From positions 1 to 15,913 of the forward strand of contig JAJXXT010000049.1 of assembly GCA_021780935.1 (NCBI GenBank): a DNA stretch of 15,913 nucleotides, read 5' to 3'. The translations under genes and the position numbers were made by a program. The notes below the pieces were generated by a model, which was not told the DNA's origin, searched no databases, and saw nothing but the letters and a program-made list of their open reading frames with translations. Within the stretch, counting starts at the first letter, position 1, and each line of letters begins with the position of its first letter. Origin of the DNA: Pseudomonadota bacterium. Lineage in GTDB: Bacteria; Pseudomonadota; Alphaproteobacteria; Acetobacterales; Acetobacteraceae. Below, in pieces: positions 8,885 to 15,058 of this stretch.

Positions 8885-10054
8885 TCACTCCCGTTCCATG
8901 ATGAGCGTGCCGCTGCCGTGCCGCGTGCCGAGTTGCCCGCCGGTGCCGTGGGCCAGGGCCAGCGTGCAGTTGGCGACCTGCACCTTCGGATGGGCCTCGC
9001 CGCGCACCTGCCGCACGGCTTCGATCACCTTGGTCATGCCGCCGCGATTGGCGGGGTGGTTGTTGCACAATCCGCCCCCGTCGGTGTTGAAGGGCAGCTT
9101 GCCGACGCCCGAGATCAGGTTGCCATCGGCGACGAAGCGCCCTCCCTGTCCCTTTTCGCAAAAGCCGAGATCTTCGAGCTGGACCAGGACGGTGATGGTG
9201 AAGCTGTCATAGATCGAGGCGTACTGGATGTCCGCCGGCGTGACCCCAGCCTCGTTGAATGCCGCCGCGCCGGAGACGCGGGCGGCCGAATAGGTGAGGT
9301 CGACGGCTCCGCCCATCTGCCCTTTCGTCGCCTCGCCGGCGCCGATCAATTTCACCAGCGGGCGCTTGAGGCTTTTCGCGATCTCCGGCCGGGTGACGAT
9401 GAGGGCACCGCCGCCATCGCTGATGACGCAGCAATCCAGCCGATGCAGCGGATCCGCGACCATCGGCGAGTTCACCACCACCTCCACCGTCACCACGTCG
9501 CGCAGCATGGCGTTGGGGTTGTACTGGGCATGATGCGAGGCGGCGACCTTGATCCAGGCCAGTTGCTCGCTCGTCGTGCCGTACTCGTACATGTGCCGCA
9601 TGGCGACCATCGCGTACATGTTCACGACGGTGGGGCCGTAGGGGTATTCCCATTGCAGGTCCGGTTGCGCCGGGTTGCCCTGGCGTGGCGCGGTGCCGGT
9701 GGCCATGCCCTCGCTGCGCGGCCGTCCGGCGAGGGTGATCAGCGCGACATTGCACTTGCCAGCCGCGATCGCCTCGGCGGCATGACCGACATGCACGAGG
9801 TACGAGGAGCCGCCGGTATCGGTCGAGTCGACGTGGCGGACACGCAGGTTGAGATAATCCACCATCGAGATCGGGCCCATGCCGGGGGCGTCACCGGCGC
9901 AGAAATACCCGTCCACGTCTTCCTTGCTGAGGCCGGCATCGGCAAGCGCGCCGGCCGCGACCTCGGCATGGAGTTGCGCCACCGATTTGTCGGGCGCCTT
10001 GCGTGTCGGATGCTCATAGGCGCCGACGATGTAGGACTTCCCTTTGATGCTCAT
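8885..10054 (-). CDS. Thiolase-superfamily protein without the thiolase cysteine (SCP-2/Ltp2-like)
   Basis: A 389-residue protein of the thiolase fold, usually annotated as acetyl-CoA acetyltransferase. The fold is supported by the duplicated glycine-rich blocks ISDGGGALIV (211-220), YASIYDSFTITVLVQLEDLGFC (278-299) and GGGLCNNHPANRGGM (326-340). At the usual nucleophile position the sequence reads TDTGGSSYLVHVG (78-90), with serine and no cysteine. The usual HD motif is Tyr282-Asp283, and the C-terminal C-x-G motif reads HGTGG (369-373). Only the NHP histidine (His333) remains. A classical Claisen thiolase reaction is therefore unlikely. Loss of the cysteine together with a DUF35 partner resembles the Ltp2-ChsH2 side-chain aldolases of steroid degradation; a related retro-aldol or acyl-CoA role is inference. 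GGAAGG stands shortly before the ATG at 10054. Confidence 0.9.
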   Translation of the reverse strand: MSIKGKSYIVGAYEHPTRKAPDKSVAQLHAEVAAGALADAGLSKEDVDGYFCAGDAPGMGPISMVDYLNLRVRHVDSTDTGGSSYLVHVGHAAEAIAAGKCNVALITLAGRPRSEGMATGTAPRQGNPAQPDLQWEYPYGPTVVNMYAMVAMRHMYEYGTTSEQLAWIKVAASHHAQYNPNAMLRDVVTVEVVVNSPMVADPLHRLDCCVISDGGGALIVTRPEIAKSLKRPLVKLIGAGEATKGQMGGAVDLTYSAARVSGAAAFNEAGVTPADIQYASIYDSFTITVLVQLEDLGFCEKGQGGRFVADGNLISGVGKLPFNTDGGGLCNNHPANRGGMTKVIEAVRQVRGEAHPKVQVANCTLALAHGTGGQLGTRHGSGTLIMERE

Positions 10055-10126
10055 GGCCGCCTTCCGTCCCTGGGATGCGCGGCAGGCTAGCCGCCGCGCC
10101 GGCTGCCGTCGAGCCCCGCGCGCGGA

Positions 10127-10663
10127 TCAAACGCGCAGTTGAGGATTGTCGAATACGGGATTGCGCCAGCGATGCAGCGCCTCGCCCAGAGCTGCGGCGA
10201 GGTCGCGCTTCTCGGTCTCGCCGAGGCTGGCAGCGATCTCCTCGGCGACGCCGCGCGTGCGCAGCATGAGTGCGGGAACCCGGCCCGGCCGGTCTTCGAG
10301 TTCGACGCGGAGCCAGGCCGGATCGAGGTGGCGCTCGGTGCGCCGTCCGCTGGCGTCCCGGCGCTGGATGCACACGCCGTCGCCGGTGAGCAGCACGATT
10401 TCGCTGCGCCGGAAGGAACGGGCGTGGAGCTGGATGAGCACCGCCGCCAGACCGAGCTCCACGCCGGAGAAGCCGAGCACGGGCCAAGCGCCGAGGGCCC
10501 AGAACAGCAGCCCGGGACCGAGGAACGCGATGGCGAGCGCGACGGCCAGAATTCGGACGCCACGGCGCGACAGGCTGCGATGCGGCGTGATGACGGCCTC
10601 GAACAGCAACCCCTCCGGCTCCGCCGTGTCCCGAGACAGGCTCCGCATGTGCCCCCGCTCCAT
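10127..10663 (-). CDS. DUF2244 membrane protein
   Basis: Uncharacterised inner-membrane protein of the DUF2244 family, common in alphaproteobacteria. Family features are the N-terminal LLFEAVITPHRSLSRRG (19-35), two hydrophobic helices (about 37-57 and 59-79) and a cytoplasmic C-terminal domain (about 85-170) with the RTERHLDPAWLRVELED block and a terminal NPVFDNPQ. The ATG at 10663 is chosen for maximum length; Met6 at 10648, preceded by GCGGGGG, is a fair alternative start. The gene is transcribed away from nth, a neighbour pairing I recall from other alphaproteobacteria. No function is known for the family, and 72 bp separate it from the thiolase-like gene downstream, so read-through is possible. 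Confidence 0.88.
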   Translation of the reverse strand: MERGHMRSLSRDTAEPEGLLFEAVITPHRSLSRRGVRILAVALAIAFLGPGLLFWALGAWPVLGFSGVELGLAAVLIQLHARSFRRSEIVLLTGDGVCIQRRDASGRRTERHLDPAWLRVELEDRPGRVPALMLRTRGVAEEIAASLGETEKRDLAAALGEALHRWRNPVFDNPQLRV

Positions 10664-10721
10664 CGCCTCTCACGGCGATCTGCTCCCTTGTCAATATCTG
10701 GGGCGCTTGCCAGAAACCGCC
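10664..10721. promoter_or_regulatory. Divergent intergenic region between DUF2244 gene and nth
   Basis: These 58 bp must hold the 5' signals of both genes if each has its own promoter. The motif at 10688-10694 reads TTGTCA on the + strand and TTGACA on the minus strand (10694 to 10689), both like a -35 box, but neither has a convincing -10 box at the right distance. Promoter presence is inferred from gene orientation only. Confidence 0.3.
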
Positions 10722-11441
10722 ATGGCCAGAATGCGATCGCCGCCCCCGCCGGGAGACGCCGCGCCGACGATGACAGCGCGCGCCGTGCGCCGGTTTATCG
10801 AGGCTCTGGCTGCGGCCAATCCCGCGCCGCGCAGCGAGCTTGCCTATCGCGATCCGTTCACCCTGCTCGTCGCGGTCGTGCTTTCGGCCCAGGCCACGGA
10901 TGCGGCGGTGAACCAGGCGACGCGGACGCTGTTCGCGGCGGCCGCCACCCCGGCCGCGATGGCTGCCCTCGGCGCCGAGCGGGTCGGCGAGCATATCAGG
11001 CGGATCGGCCTCTGGCAGGGCAAGGCGCGCAACGTCGTCGCCCTGTCTCGGCTGCTGATCGAGCGCCATGGCGGGGAGGTTCCCCACGACCGGGCCGCGC
11101 TGGAGGCGTTGCCCGGGGTCGGGCGCAAGACCGCCAACGTGGTGCTCAACGTCGCCTTCGGCGAGCCGACCATGGCGGTCGATACGCATATCTTCCGTCT
11201 CGGCAACCGCACCGGCCTGGCGCCCGGGCGCGATGTGCGCGCGGTGGAAGATGCGTTGTTGCAGCGCATTCCAGCCGAATTCCTGCACCAAGCGCATCAC
11301 TGGCTGATCCTGCACGGGCGCCACGTATGCAAGGCGCGAAAGCCCGAATGCTGGCGCTGCGTCGCTGCCGCGTGGTGCCGCTATCCCGCCAAGACCCCGG
11401 CCCCCGAAACGGCGCTCAGCCGTAATCCGCCGCCGTCGTGA
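10722..11441 (+). CDS. nth: Endonuclease III (DNA glycosylase/AP lyase)
   Basis: Base-excision repair enzyme that removes oxidised pyrimidines and cuts at abasic sites. From the ATG at 10722 the protein has 239 residues. Features are LLVAVVLSAQATD at 48-60, the helix-hairpin-helix LPGVGRKTANVVL at 130-142 with the catalytic lysine Lys136, the catalytic aspartate Asp154 (VDTHIFR) and a 4Fe-4S cluster with the exact spacing C203-x6-C210-x2-C213-x5-C219. Family members often begin close to the block starting at Met17 (MTARAVRRFIEAL, ATG at 10770), so the first 16 proline-rich residues may not be translated; neither start has a strong ribosome binding site. The last 26 nt overlap the end of the convergent symporter gene. 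Confidence 0.96.
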   Translation: MARMRSPPPPGDAAPTMTARAVRRFIEALAAANPAPRSELAYRDPFTLLVAVVLSAQATDAAVNQATRTLFAAAATPAAMAALGAERVGEHIRRIGLWQGKARNVVALSRLLIERHGGEVPHDRAALEALPGVGRKTANVVLNVAFGEPTMAVDTHIFRLGNRTGLAPGRDVRAVEDALLQRIPAEFLHQAHHWLILHGRHVCKARKPECWRCVAAAWCRYPAKTPAPETALSRNPPPS

Positions 11442-12951
11442 CGTCGAGGTGCCGGTCCGGCGCCAGCGCGTTCAAGAGCACGGAGAGCGCCGCGGCCACC
11501 GCGACGTTGACGAGCACGGAATAGAGCGCGGCGTAGCCGGGAATGGTGATGCCAAGGACGTGCAGCGGATAGACCGAAGCCCGGAAGTTCAGCATCGCCG
11601 CCATCCATGTGCCGGTGACGATCCCCGCCGCCCAGCCGGCGAGCAGCGCCCAGCCGTTGAAGAAGCGGAAGAACAGCCCCAGCATTACCGCCGGGCCGGT
11701 CTGGATGATCCAGACGCCGCCGAGCAACTGCAGCTGGATCGCGTATTGCTGGGGCAGGAAAATGATGAAGAACAGCGCCCCGACCTTGACCACGAGCGAG
11801 ACGATCTTCGCCACGCCCGCCTCCTGCGCGTCGGTGCAGGCGGGGTTGAGGAATTCGCGCCAGATGTTGCGGGTGAAAGTATTCGCGCTGGCGATGGACA
11901 TGATCGCGGCCGGCACCAGCGCGCCGATGGCGACCGCGGCGAAGGCGACGCCGACGAACCAGGAGGGGAAGGCGGCGAGGAACAGCGCCGGGATGGCATA
12001 GTTGCTGCCATAGCGGCGGAAGCCTTCGGCATAGGCCGGGTTCTGCGCCACCCCCATGGCCAGCACCATGAAGCCGAGCAGCGCCAGCAGGCCGAGCACG
12101 AAGGAATAGGCGGGCAGGATGGCGGCGTTGCGGCGGATCACCCCGGCGCCGCTGGACGAGAGCACGCCGGTGATCGAATGCGGGTAGAGAAACAGCGCGC
12201 AGGCCGAACCGAGGGCGAGCGTCGCGTAGGCGCTGTAGCTGCCCAGCGAACCGGCCGGCGGCGTCGGCAGGGTGAGCTTGGCCACCGGCACGGCGGCGAA
12301 GATCTTCGCGTAGCCGCCCAGCTCCATCGGCACCACGATGACCGCCGCGATGACCGTGATGTAGACCAGCACGTCCTTGACGACCGCGATCATCGCCGGC
12401 GCGCGCAATCCGCTCGTATAGGTGAAGGCAGCGAGGATGACGAAGGCGATGATCAACGGCAGATCGGCGGCGAACCCCTCGGCCTGGAAACCGAGCGCGC
12501 CGATGACCACCTCCATGCCGACCAGTTGCAGCGCGATATAGGGCATGGTCGCGAGCAGCCCCGTCACCGCGACCGCCAGCGCCAGCCAGCGATTGCCGAA
12601 GCGGCCGCGGACGAAGTCGGCCGCGGTCACATAGCCGTGCCGATGCGCCACCGCCCACAGGCGCGGGAACACGACATAGAGTATCGGGTAGACGACGATG
12701 GTGTAGGGCACGGCAAAGAAGCCGAGCGCCCCGGCGCCGAACACCAGTGCCGGCACGGCGATGAAGGTGTAGGCGGTGTAGAGATCGCCGCCGAGCAGGA
12801 ACCAGGCCACCATGGTGCCGAAGCGCCGCCCGCCCAGCCCCCATTCATGCAGGAGGTCCAGATCCCCCTTGCGCCATTGCGCGGCGAAGAAGCCGAGCGC
12901 CGTGACGAACAGGAACAATGCGATGAAGATCGTCGTCGCGGTCCAGTTCAT
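11416..12951 (-). CDS. Sodium:solute symporter, probable monocarboxylate permease (MctP-like)
   Basis: Inner-membrane secondary transporter of the SSS family, 511 residues with about 13 hydrophobic helices. The N-terminal half has HEWGLGGRRFGTMVAWFLLGG (35-55), YTAYTFIAVPAL (58-69) and the SSS block TAADFVRGRFGNRW (109-122). The sodium-site helix reads AAIMSIASANTFTRNI (348-363), with the conserved serines. The DUF3311 partner upstream and the WGLGGRRFGT form fit the MctP branch, which takes up lactate, pyruvate and related short monocarboxylates in rhizobia; acetate (ActP) types instead pair with DUF485. The exact substrate cannot be read from sequence. The ATG overlaps the DUF3311 stop in an ATGA. 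Confidence 0.92.
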   Translation of the reverse strand: MNWTATTIFIALFLFVTALGFFAAQWRKGDLDLLHEWGLGGRRFGTMVAWFLLGGDLYTAYTFIAVPALVFGAGALGFFAVPYTIVVYPILYVVFPRLWAVAHRHGYVTAADFVRGRFGNRWLALAVAVTGLLATMPYIALQLVGMEVVIGALGFQAEGFAADLPLIIAFVILAAFTYTSGLRAPAMIAVVKDVLVYITVIAAVIVVPMELGGYAKIFAAVPVAKLTLPTPPAGSLGSYSAYATLALGSACALFLYPHSITGVLSSSGAGVIRRNAAILPAYSFVLGLLALLGFMVLAMGVAQNPAYAEGFRRYGSNYAIPALFLAAFPSWFVGVAFAAVAIGALVPAAIMSIASANTFTRNIWREFLNPACTDAQEAGVAKIVSLVVKVGALFFIIFLPQQYAIQLQLLGGVWIIQTGPAVMLGLFFRFFNGWALLAGWAAGIVTGTWMAAMLNFRASVYPLHVLGITIPGYAALYSVLVNVAVAAALSVLLNALAPDRHLDVTTAADYG

Positions 12952-13196
12952 CGCCGCTCACTCCCGCCTTCGACGATGTAGACCACACCGATCAGCGCGC
13001 TGCAGATCAGGATCCAGAGCAGCTGATACCAGTAGAAGAAGGGCAGGCCGAACAGGTGCGGTTCGGCGAAGTTGAATGTCGGCACGGCGAGCATGGCGAC
13101 AAAGGGCAGGAGCAGCAGCAGGCGGACCGGCCGCGCCCGGTGGGGTTCGGCGGGGGGCGGATCGGGTTCTGCGGCCGTCTTGATCGTCGCTTGCAT
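12948..13196 (-). CDS. DUF3311 small membrane protein
   Basis: Small partner protein of SSS transporters, 82 residues from the chosen start. After a polar, proline-rich N-terminus (1-24) come two membrane helices: VRLLLLLPFVAMLAVPTFNF (about 24-43) and the FGLPFFYWYQLLWILICSALIGVVYIVE segment (about 49-76), which is the DUF3311 signature. The ATG at 13196 is chosen over the in-frame ATG at 13217 because a full GGAGG (13209-13205) stands 8 nt before it and lies inside the longer version. The gene is translationally coupled to the symporter. The role of DUF3311 is unknown; by analogy with DUF485 partners it may assist assembly or activity of the transporter (inference). Confidence 0.9.
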   Translation of the reverse strand: MQATIKTAAEPDPPPAEPHRARPVRLLLLLPFVAMLAVPTFNFAEPHLFGLPFFYWYQLLWILICSALIGVVYIVEGGSERR

Positions 13197-13204
13197 CCTC
13201 GCTT

Positions 13205-13209
13205 CCTCC
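13205..13209 (-). promoter_or_regulatory. Ribosome binding site of the DUF3311 gene
   Basis: GGAGG on the minus strand, 8 nt before the ATG at 13196. It decides the start, because it would lie inside the coding region if the ATG at 13217 were used. Confidence 0.75.
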
Positions 13210-13314
13210 CTTGTCATGGCTTATCGCAGGACATCGTCTGCGTGAAGGGGTGGCCCGCGTGAACGCGCGGGGGCGGGGGGAGGCTTGCCCCGCCACGGGG
13301 CTTCATGTGACATT

Positions 13315-13319
13315 GGAGG
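13315..13319 (+). promoter_or_regulatory. Ribosome binding site of the HMA-like gene
   Basis: GGAGG, 7 nt before the ATG at 13327. A second GGAGG at 13329-13333, inside the coding region, stands 11 nt before the in-frame ATG at 13345, so either start may be used. Confidence 0.6.
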
Positions 13320-13326
13320 GTCATCA

Positions 13327-13761
13327 ATGGAGGTGGGTCACTCGATGCGCCGAACTGCGAATGCAGGGTCGTTGGCGTCCGGCCGGCGTACGGCTCGGGC
13401 TGCGGTCCTGGCAATGGTCATGGCCCTGTCCGCTGCCGGTCTCGCCGGGGCGCCCGCCGCCCACGCGGATGTCGAGGCGATGGCGGCGCAGGCCGCGCCG
13501 GACGACGACATCCTGATGATCGTGAAGGGCGTCACCTACCCGTTCTCGAAATTCGGCCTGATCCGCCGGCTCAAGCAGATTCCCTCGGTCGAAGCGGTAT
13601 GGTTCGATCTGCAGCACGGCATGGCCCATATCCGCCTCAAGCCGGGCGGCGACGTGCCGGATGCCGAACTGCGCCGCGCCATCGTCAACGCCGCCTATAC
13701 GCCGGGCGAGATTTTCCGGCCCAAGGTGCAGGCGGGCCAGTCCGCGCCGGTGCTGCGCTGA
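13327..13761 (+). CDS. Secreted HMA-like small protein lacking the CxxC metal site
   Basis: 144 residues from the ATG at 13327, which has an ideal GGAGG 7 nt upstream; the ATG at 13345 is a good alternative and an ATG at 13285 is unlikely. A signal peptide is clear: basic RRTAR at 20-24, a hydrophobic stretch at 25-42 and an AHA cleavage motif ending at residue 47. The mature part (about 62-130) reads as a ferredoxin-like heavy-metal-associated domain: ILMIVKGVTYPFSKFGL, then RRLKQIPSVEAVWFDL and RRAIVNAAYTPGEIF. In typical relatives the metal loop is CPFC; here it is YPFS (71-74), with no cysteine anywhere in the mature protein. It probably acts in the periplasm but may not bind metal through thiolates. 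The next gene starts directly after its stop, so the two products probably act together. Confidence 0.85.
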   Translation: MEVGHSMRRTANAGSLASGRRTARAAVLAMVMALSAAGLAGAPAAHADVEAMAAQAAPDDDILMIVKGVTYPFSKFGLIRRLKQIPSVEAVWFDLQHGMAHIRLKPGGDVPDAELRRAIVNAAYTPGEIFRPKVQAGQSAPVLR

Positions 13762-14679
13762 ATGCGCCCTCCGCATGGCTGCCGCGGCCGGATCCGCGCG
13801 TGTCTCCCCGTCTGTCTGGTCCTGCTGGCCTGGGTGCTGGGCGCTGAGCGGGCGCGCGCCCAGCTGACCTTCCCCTCCGCTTCGCCGGTCTCCGCGGGAA
13901 ATGTCGTGGTGCGGCTCGAACCCGAAATCACCACCTTCAGCGGCAATGCATCGAGCGCCGGCCTGCTTGCGGTCGGGCTTTACGGCGCCTCGCCCGACTG
14001 GACGGTGATCGTCCAGGACCACACCCTGGTCTCAAACACCGCACCGGTGACCGTGGGCGGCCATACCGCCAACCGTACCGCCACCGGTCTCGGCGATACG
14101 CTGATGGAACTGCGCTACACTTTGTACAGCGTCGATGACGTCGGTTCGACCTTCCGTATTGCCCCCTATTTCGGCATTTTTGCCCCCACCGGGACGGACA
14201 ATGCCAATCCGGCCATGCCGCGCGGCCTGCAGCCAGGCACCGGTGCCTGGGGCCAGCGCGAGGCCATTTCGGCAACCTGGAGCAAGCTGTTCTGGAATGC
14301 CGAAGCGCAGGTCGGCTATGAAAACTATGCCCAGTCCGCCGGCTATACATTCGGCGACAGCTTCTATGCCGATGCCGGCTTTCATTACCTGCTCTGGCCG
14401 CGGAATCTCGAGGGCGATGTCAACGCCGAGGTCTTTGCCTCGCTGGAGACGAACTACACCGCGACCAACAAGGACCGCATGATCGGCGCGACCGTTCCCG
14501 GCTCCGGCGGCCAGCTATGGACCGCGGATCCCGGGATCATCTACACCACCCCGCGCTATTCGGTGGATGCCACCGCCCTGCTGCCCGTTTATCAGCATAT
14601 CTCGGCGGGTGGCCGCCGCTATGCCTGGGGTGTGCTCGGCCTGTTCCGCTACGCATTCTTCACCGAGCACCACTGGTAG
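13762..14679 (+). CDS. Outer-membrane beta-barrel protein, putative transporter
   Basis: 305-residue secreted protein. The signal peptide has basic residues at 8-12, a hydrophobic segment at 14-27 and an ARA cleavage motif before Gln34. The mature part is rich in alternating hydrophobic and polar strands with many aromatic residues (LMELRYTLYSVDD, FRIAPYFGIFAPTG, WNAEAQVGYENYAQ, ADAGFHYLLWP, VFASLETNYTATNKDR) and ends in RYAFFTEHHW, an aromatic terminus like the outer-membrane insertion signal. It resembles the broad family annotated as transporter or phenol-degradation MetA-type barrel; no specific substrate can be named. The ATG follows the stop of the HMA-like gene without a gap, so translation is probably coupled. 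An N-terminal Cys18 sits inside the signal peptide and is not a lipobox. Confidence 0.8.
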   Translation: MRPPHGCRGRIRACLPVCLVLLAWVLGAERARAQLTFPSASPVSAGNVVVRLEPEITTFSGNASSAGLLAVGLYGASPDWTVIVQDHTLVSNTAPVTVGGHTANRTATGLGDTLMELRYTLYSVDDVGSTFRIAPYFGIFAPTGTDNANPAMPRGLQPGTGAWGQREAISATWSKLFWNAEAQVGYENYAQSAGYTFGDSFYADAGFHYLLWPRNLEGDVNAEVFASLETNYTATNKDRMIGATVPGSGGQLWTADPGIIYTTPRYSVDATALLPVYQHISAGGRRYAWGVLGLFRYAFFTEHHW

Positions 14680-14681
14680 CG

Positions 14682-14700
14682 GCGGCCCGCTGGGGGCCGC
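14682..14700 (+). terminator. Possible hairpin after the beta-barrel gene
   Basis: A perfect 7-bp GC-only inverted repeat (14682-14688 GCGGCCC with 14694-14700 GGGCCGC, loop 5 nt) starts 3 bp after the stop. No T-run follows, so factor-independent termination is uncertain. Confidence 0.4.
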
Positions 14701-14903
14701 TCGCTTCAGCTCGTCGGTCCCGCGCCGCTTGCGTCGAGCAGCGAGTTTTGGCTTGCGCCGCGGGCGTGAGGCGCCTATTTCGACGACAGAGATGTCGGGT
14801 CCGGCATCTTGGCCCGCTGGCTGGGTCGGCGGGATTGGTTCAACAAACTGCAAGGGACGCAATGAAACCGCGATCTAGTTCCGGGTCCGCGGAGTGCCAT
14901 AGT

Positions 14904-14919
14904 CGTCGCGTTCGCGACG
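14904..14919. repeat. 16-bp inverted repeat, operator-like or RNA hairpin
   Basis: CGTCGCG and CGCGACG flank a central TT, making a nearly perfect palindrome. As DNA it could be a regulator site; as RNA a 6-bp stem with a GUUC loop. It lies 154 bp before the 60-codon gene. It does not match the Fur, Mur or MntR boxes I know. Confidence 0.4.
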
Positions 14920-14951
14920 TCTCACGGCAATCCACGGTACCGGTCACCAGC

Positions 14952-15058
14952 TCGGGGCTTTCCTTCCTTGCCAGCAGGATCGGCGCAGTCGCGCTGACCT
15001 GAGGGCGGCGAGGGCGCTCCGGGCTCAAGCCAACCGCTTGAGTGACAGGAGGCCCCGA
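14952..15058 (+). promoter_or_regulatory. Possible leader RNA structure hiding the ribosome binding site of the 60-codon gene
   Basis: Bases 14952-14962 (TCGGGGCTTTC) can pair without a gap with 15048-15058 (GGAGGCCCCGA): nine Watson-Crick pairs and two G-U pairs. The second arm covers the ribosome binding site and the A of the start codon, so pairing would block initiation. A separate hairpin (15024-15042) lies inside the loop. Such a switch before a small gene and an Nramp-type transporter would suit metal or pH control, but this is inference from one sequence; the region is GC-rich and chance pairing is possible. Confidence 0.35.
15024..15042 (+). promoter_or_regulatory. Hairpin just before the 60-codon gene
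   Basis: A perfect 7-bp inverted repeat (15024-15030 CTCAAGC with 15036-15042 GCTTGAG, loop CAACC, plus one G-U pair outside) ends 4 nt before the AGGAGG at 15047-15052. It may shape ribosome access or stabilise the mRNA. No T-run follows. Confidence 0.45.

Larger units (their letters stand above)
13197..13326. promoter_or_regulatory. Divergent intergenic region between symporter operon and HMA-like gene
   Basis: These 130 bp separate two divergent operons and should hold a promoter for each. On the minus strand TTCACG (13246-13241) and GATAAG (13225-13220) are a weak -35/-10 pair with a 15-nt spacer. On the + strand two GC-rich inverted repeats precede the HMA-like gene: 13254-13259 with 13266-13271 (CCCGCG/CGCGGG) and 13272-13278 with 13288-13294 (GGCGGGG/CCCCGCC). 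They could fold in the leader RNA. No operator of a known regulator is recognised. Confidence 0.35.
14680..15057. other. 378-bp region without a convincing protein gene
   Basis: Between the beta-barrel gene and the 60-codon gene no frame shows a protein I can defend. Short open frames cross it, but none has a recognisable domain. It holds the GC hairpin at 14682-14700, an inverted repeat at 14904-14919, a hairpin at 15024-15042 and a long-range complement (14952-14962) of the ribosome binding site at 15048-15058. This makes a structured leader RNA for the genes to the right the best reading, though no known riboswitch class is recognised. Confidence 0.5.

Noticed and set aside
8880..9161. N-terminal extension of the DUF35 gene
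   Set aside because: The frame is open, but it overlaps the thiolase-like gene, and the DUF35 family starts near MTERTLPAPT.
10081..10107. Imperfect inverted repeat between the DUF2244 and thiolase-like genes
   Set aside because: Only about five contiguous pairs form at the ends and no T-run follows; this is expected by chance at this GC content.
10139..11425. Long + strand frame through the DUF2244 gene and nth
   Set aside because: It is out of frame with nth and antisense to DUF2244; no motif is present.
11449..12981. Open frame of 510 codons on the + strand opposite the symporter gene
   Set aside because: The product is almost only charged and His/Gln/Arg residues, while the minus strand encodes a clear SSS transporter with its partner gene.
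14517..15002. Frame of 161 codons over the end of the barrel gene and the following gap, with an internal ATG at 14862 preceded by AAGGGA
   Set aside because: The first half is an out-of-frame shadow of the barrel gene. The 46-codon part from 14862 has a weak ribosome binding site and no recognisable feature, so it was not listed as a gene.
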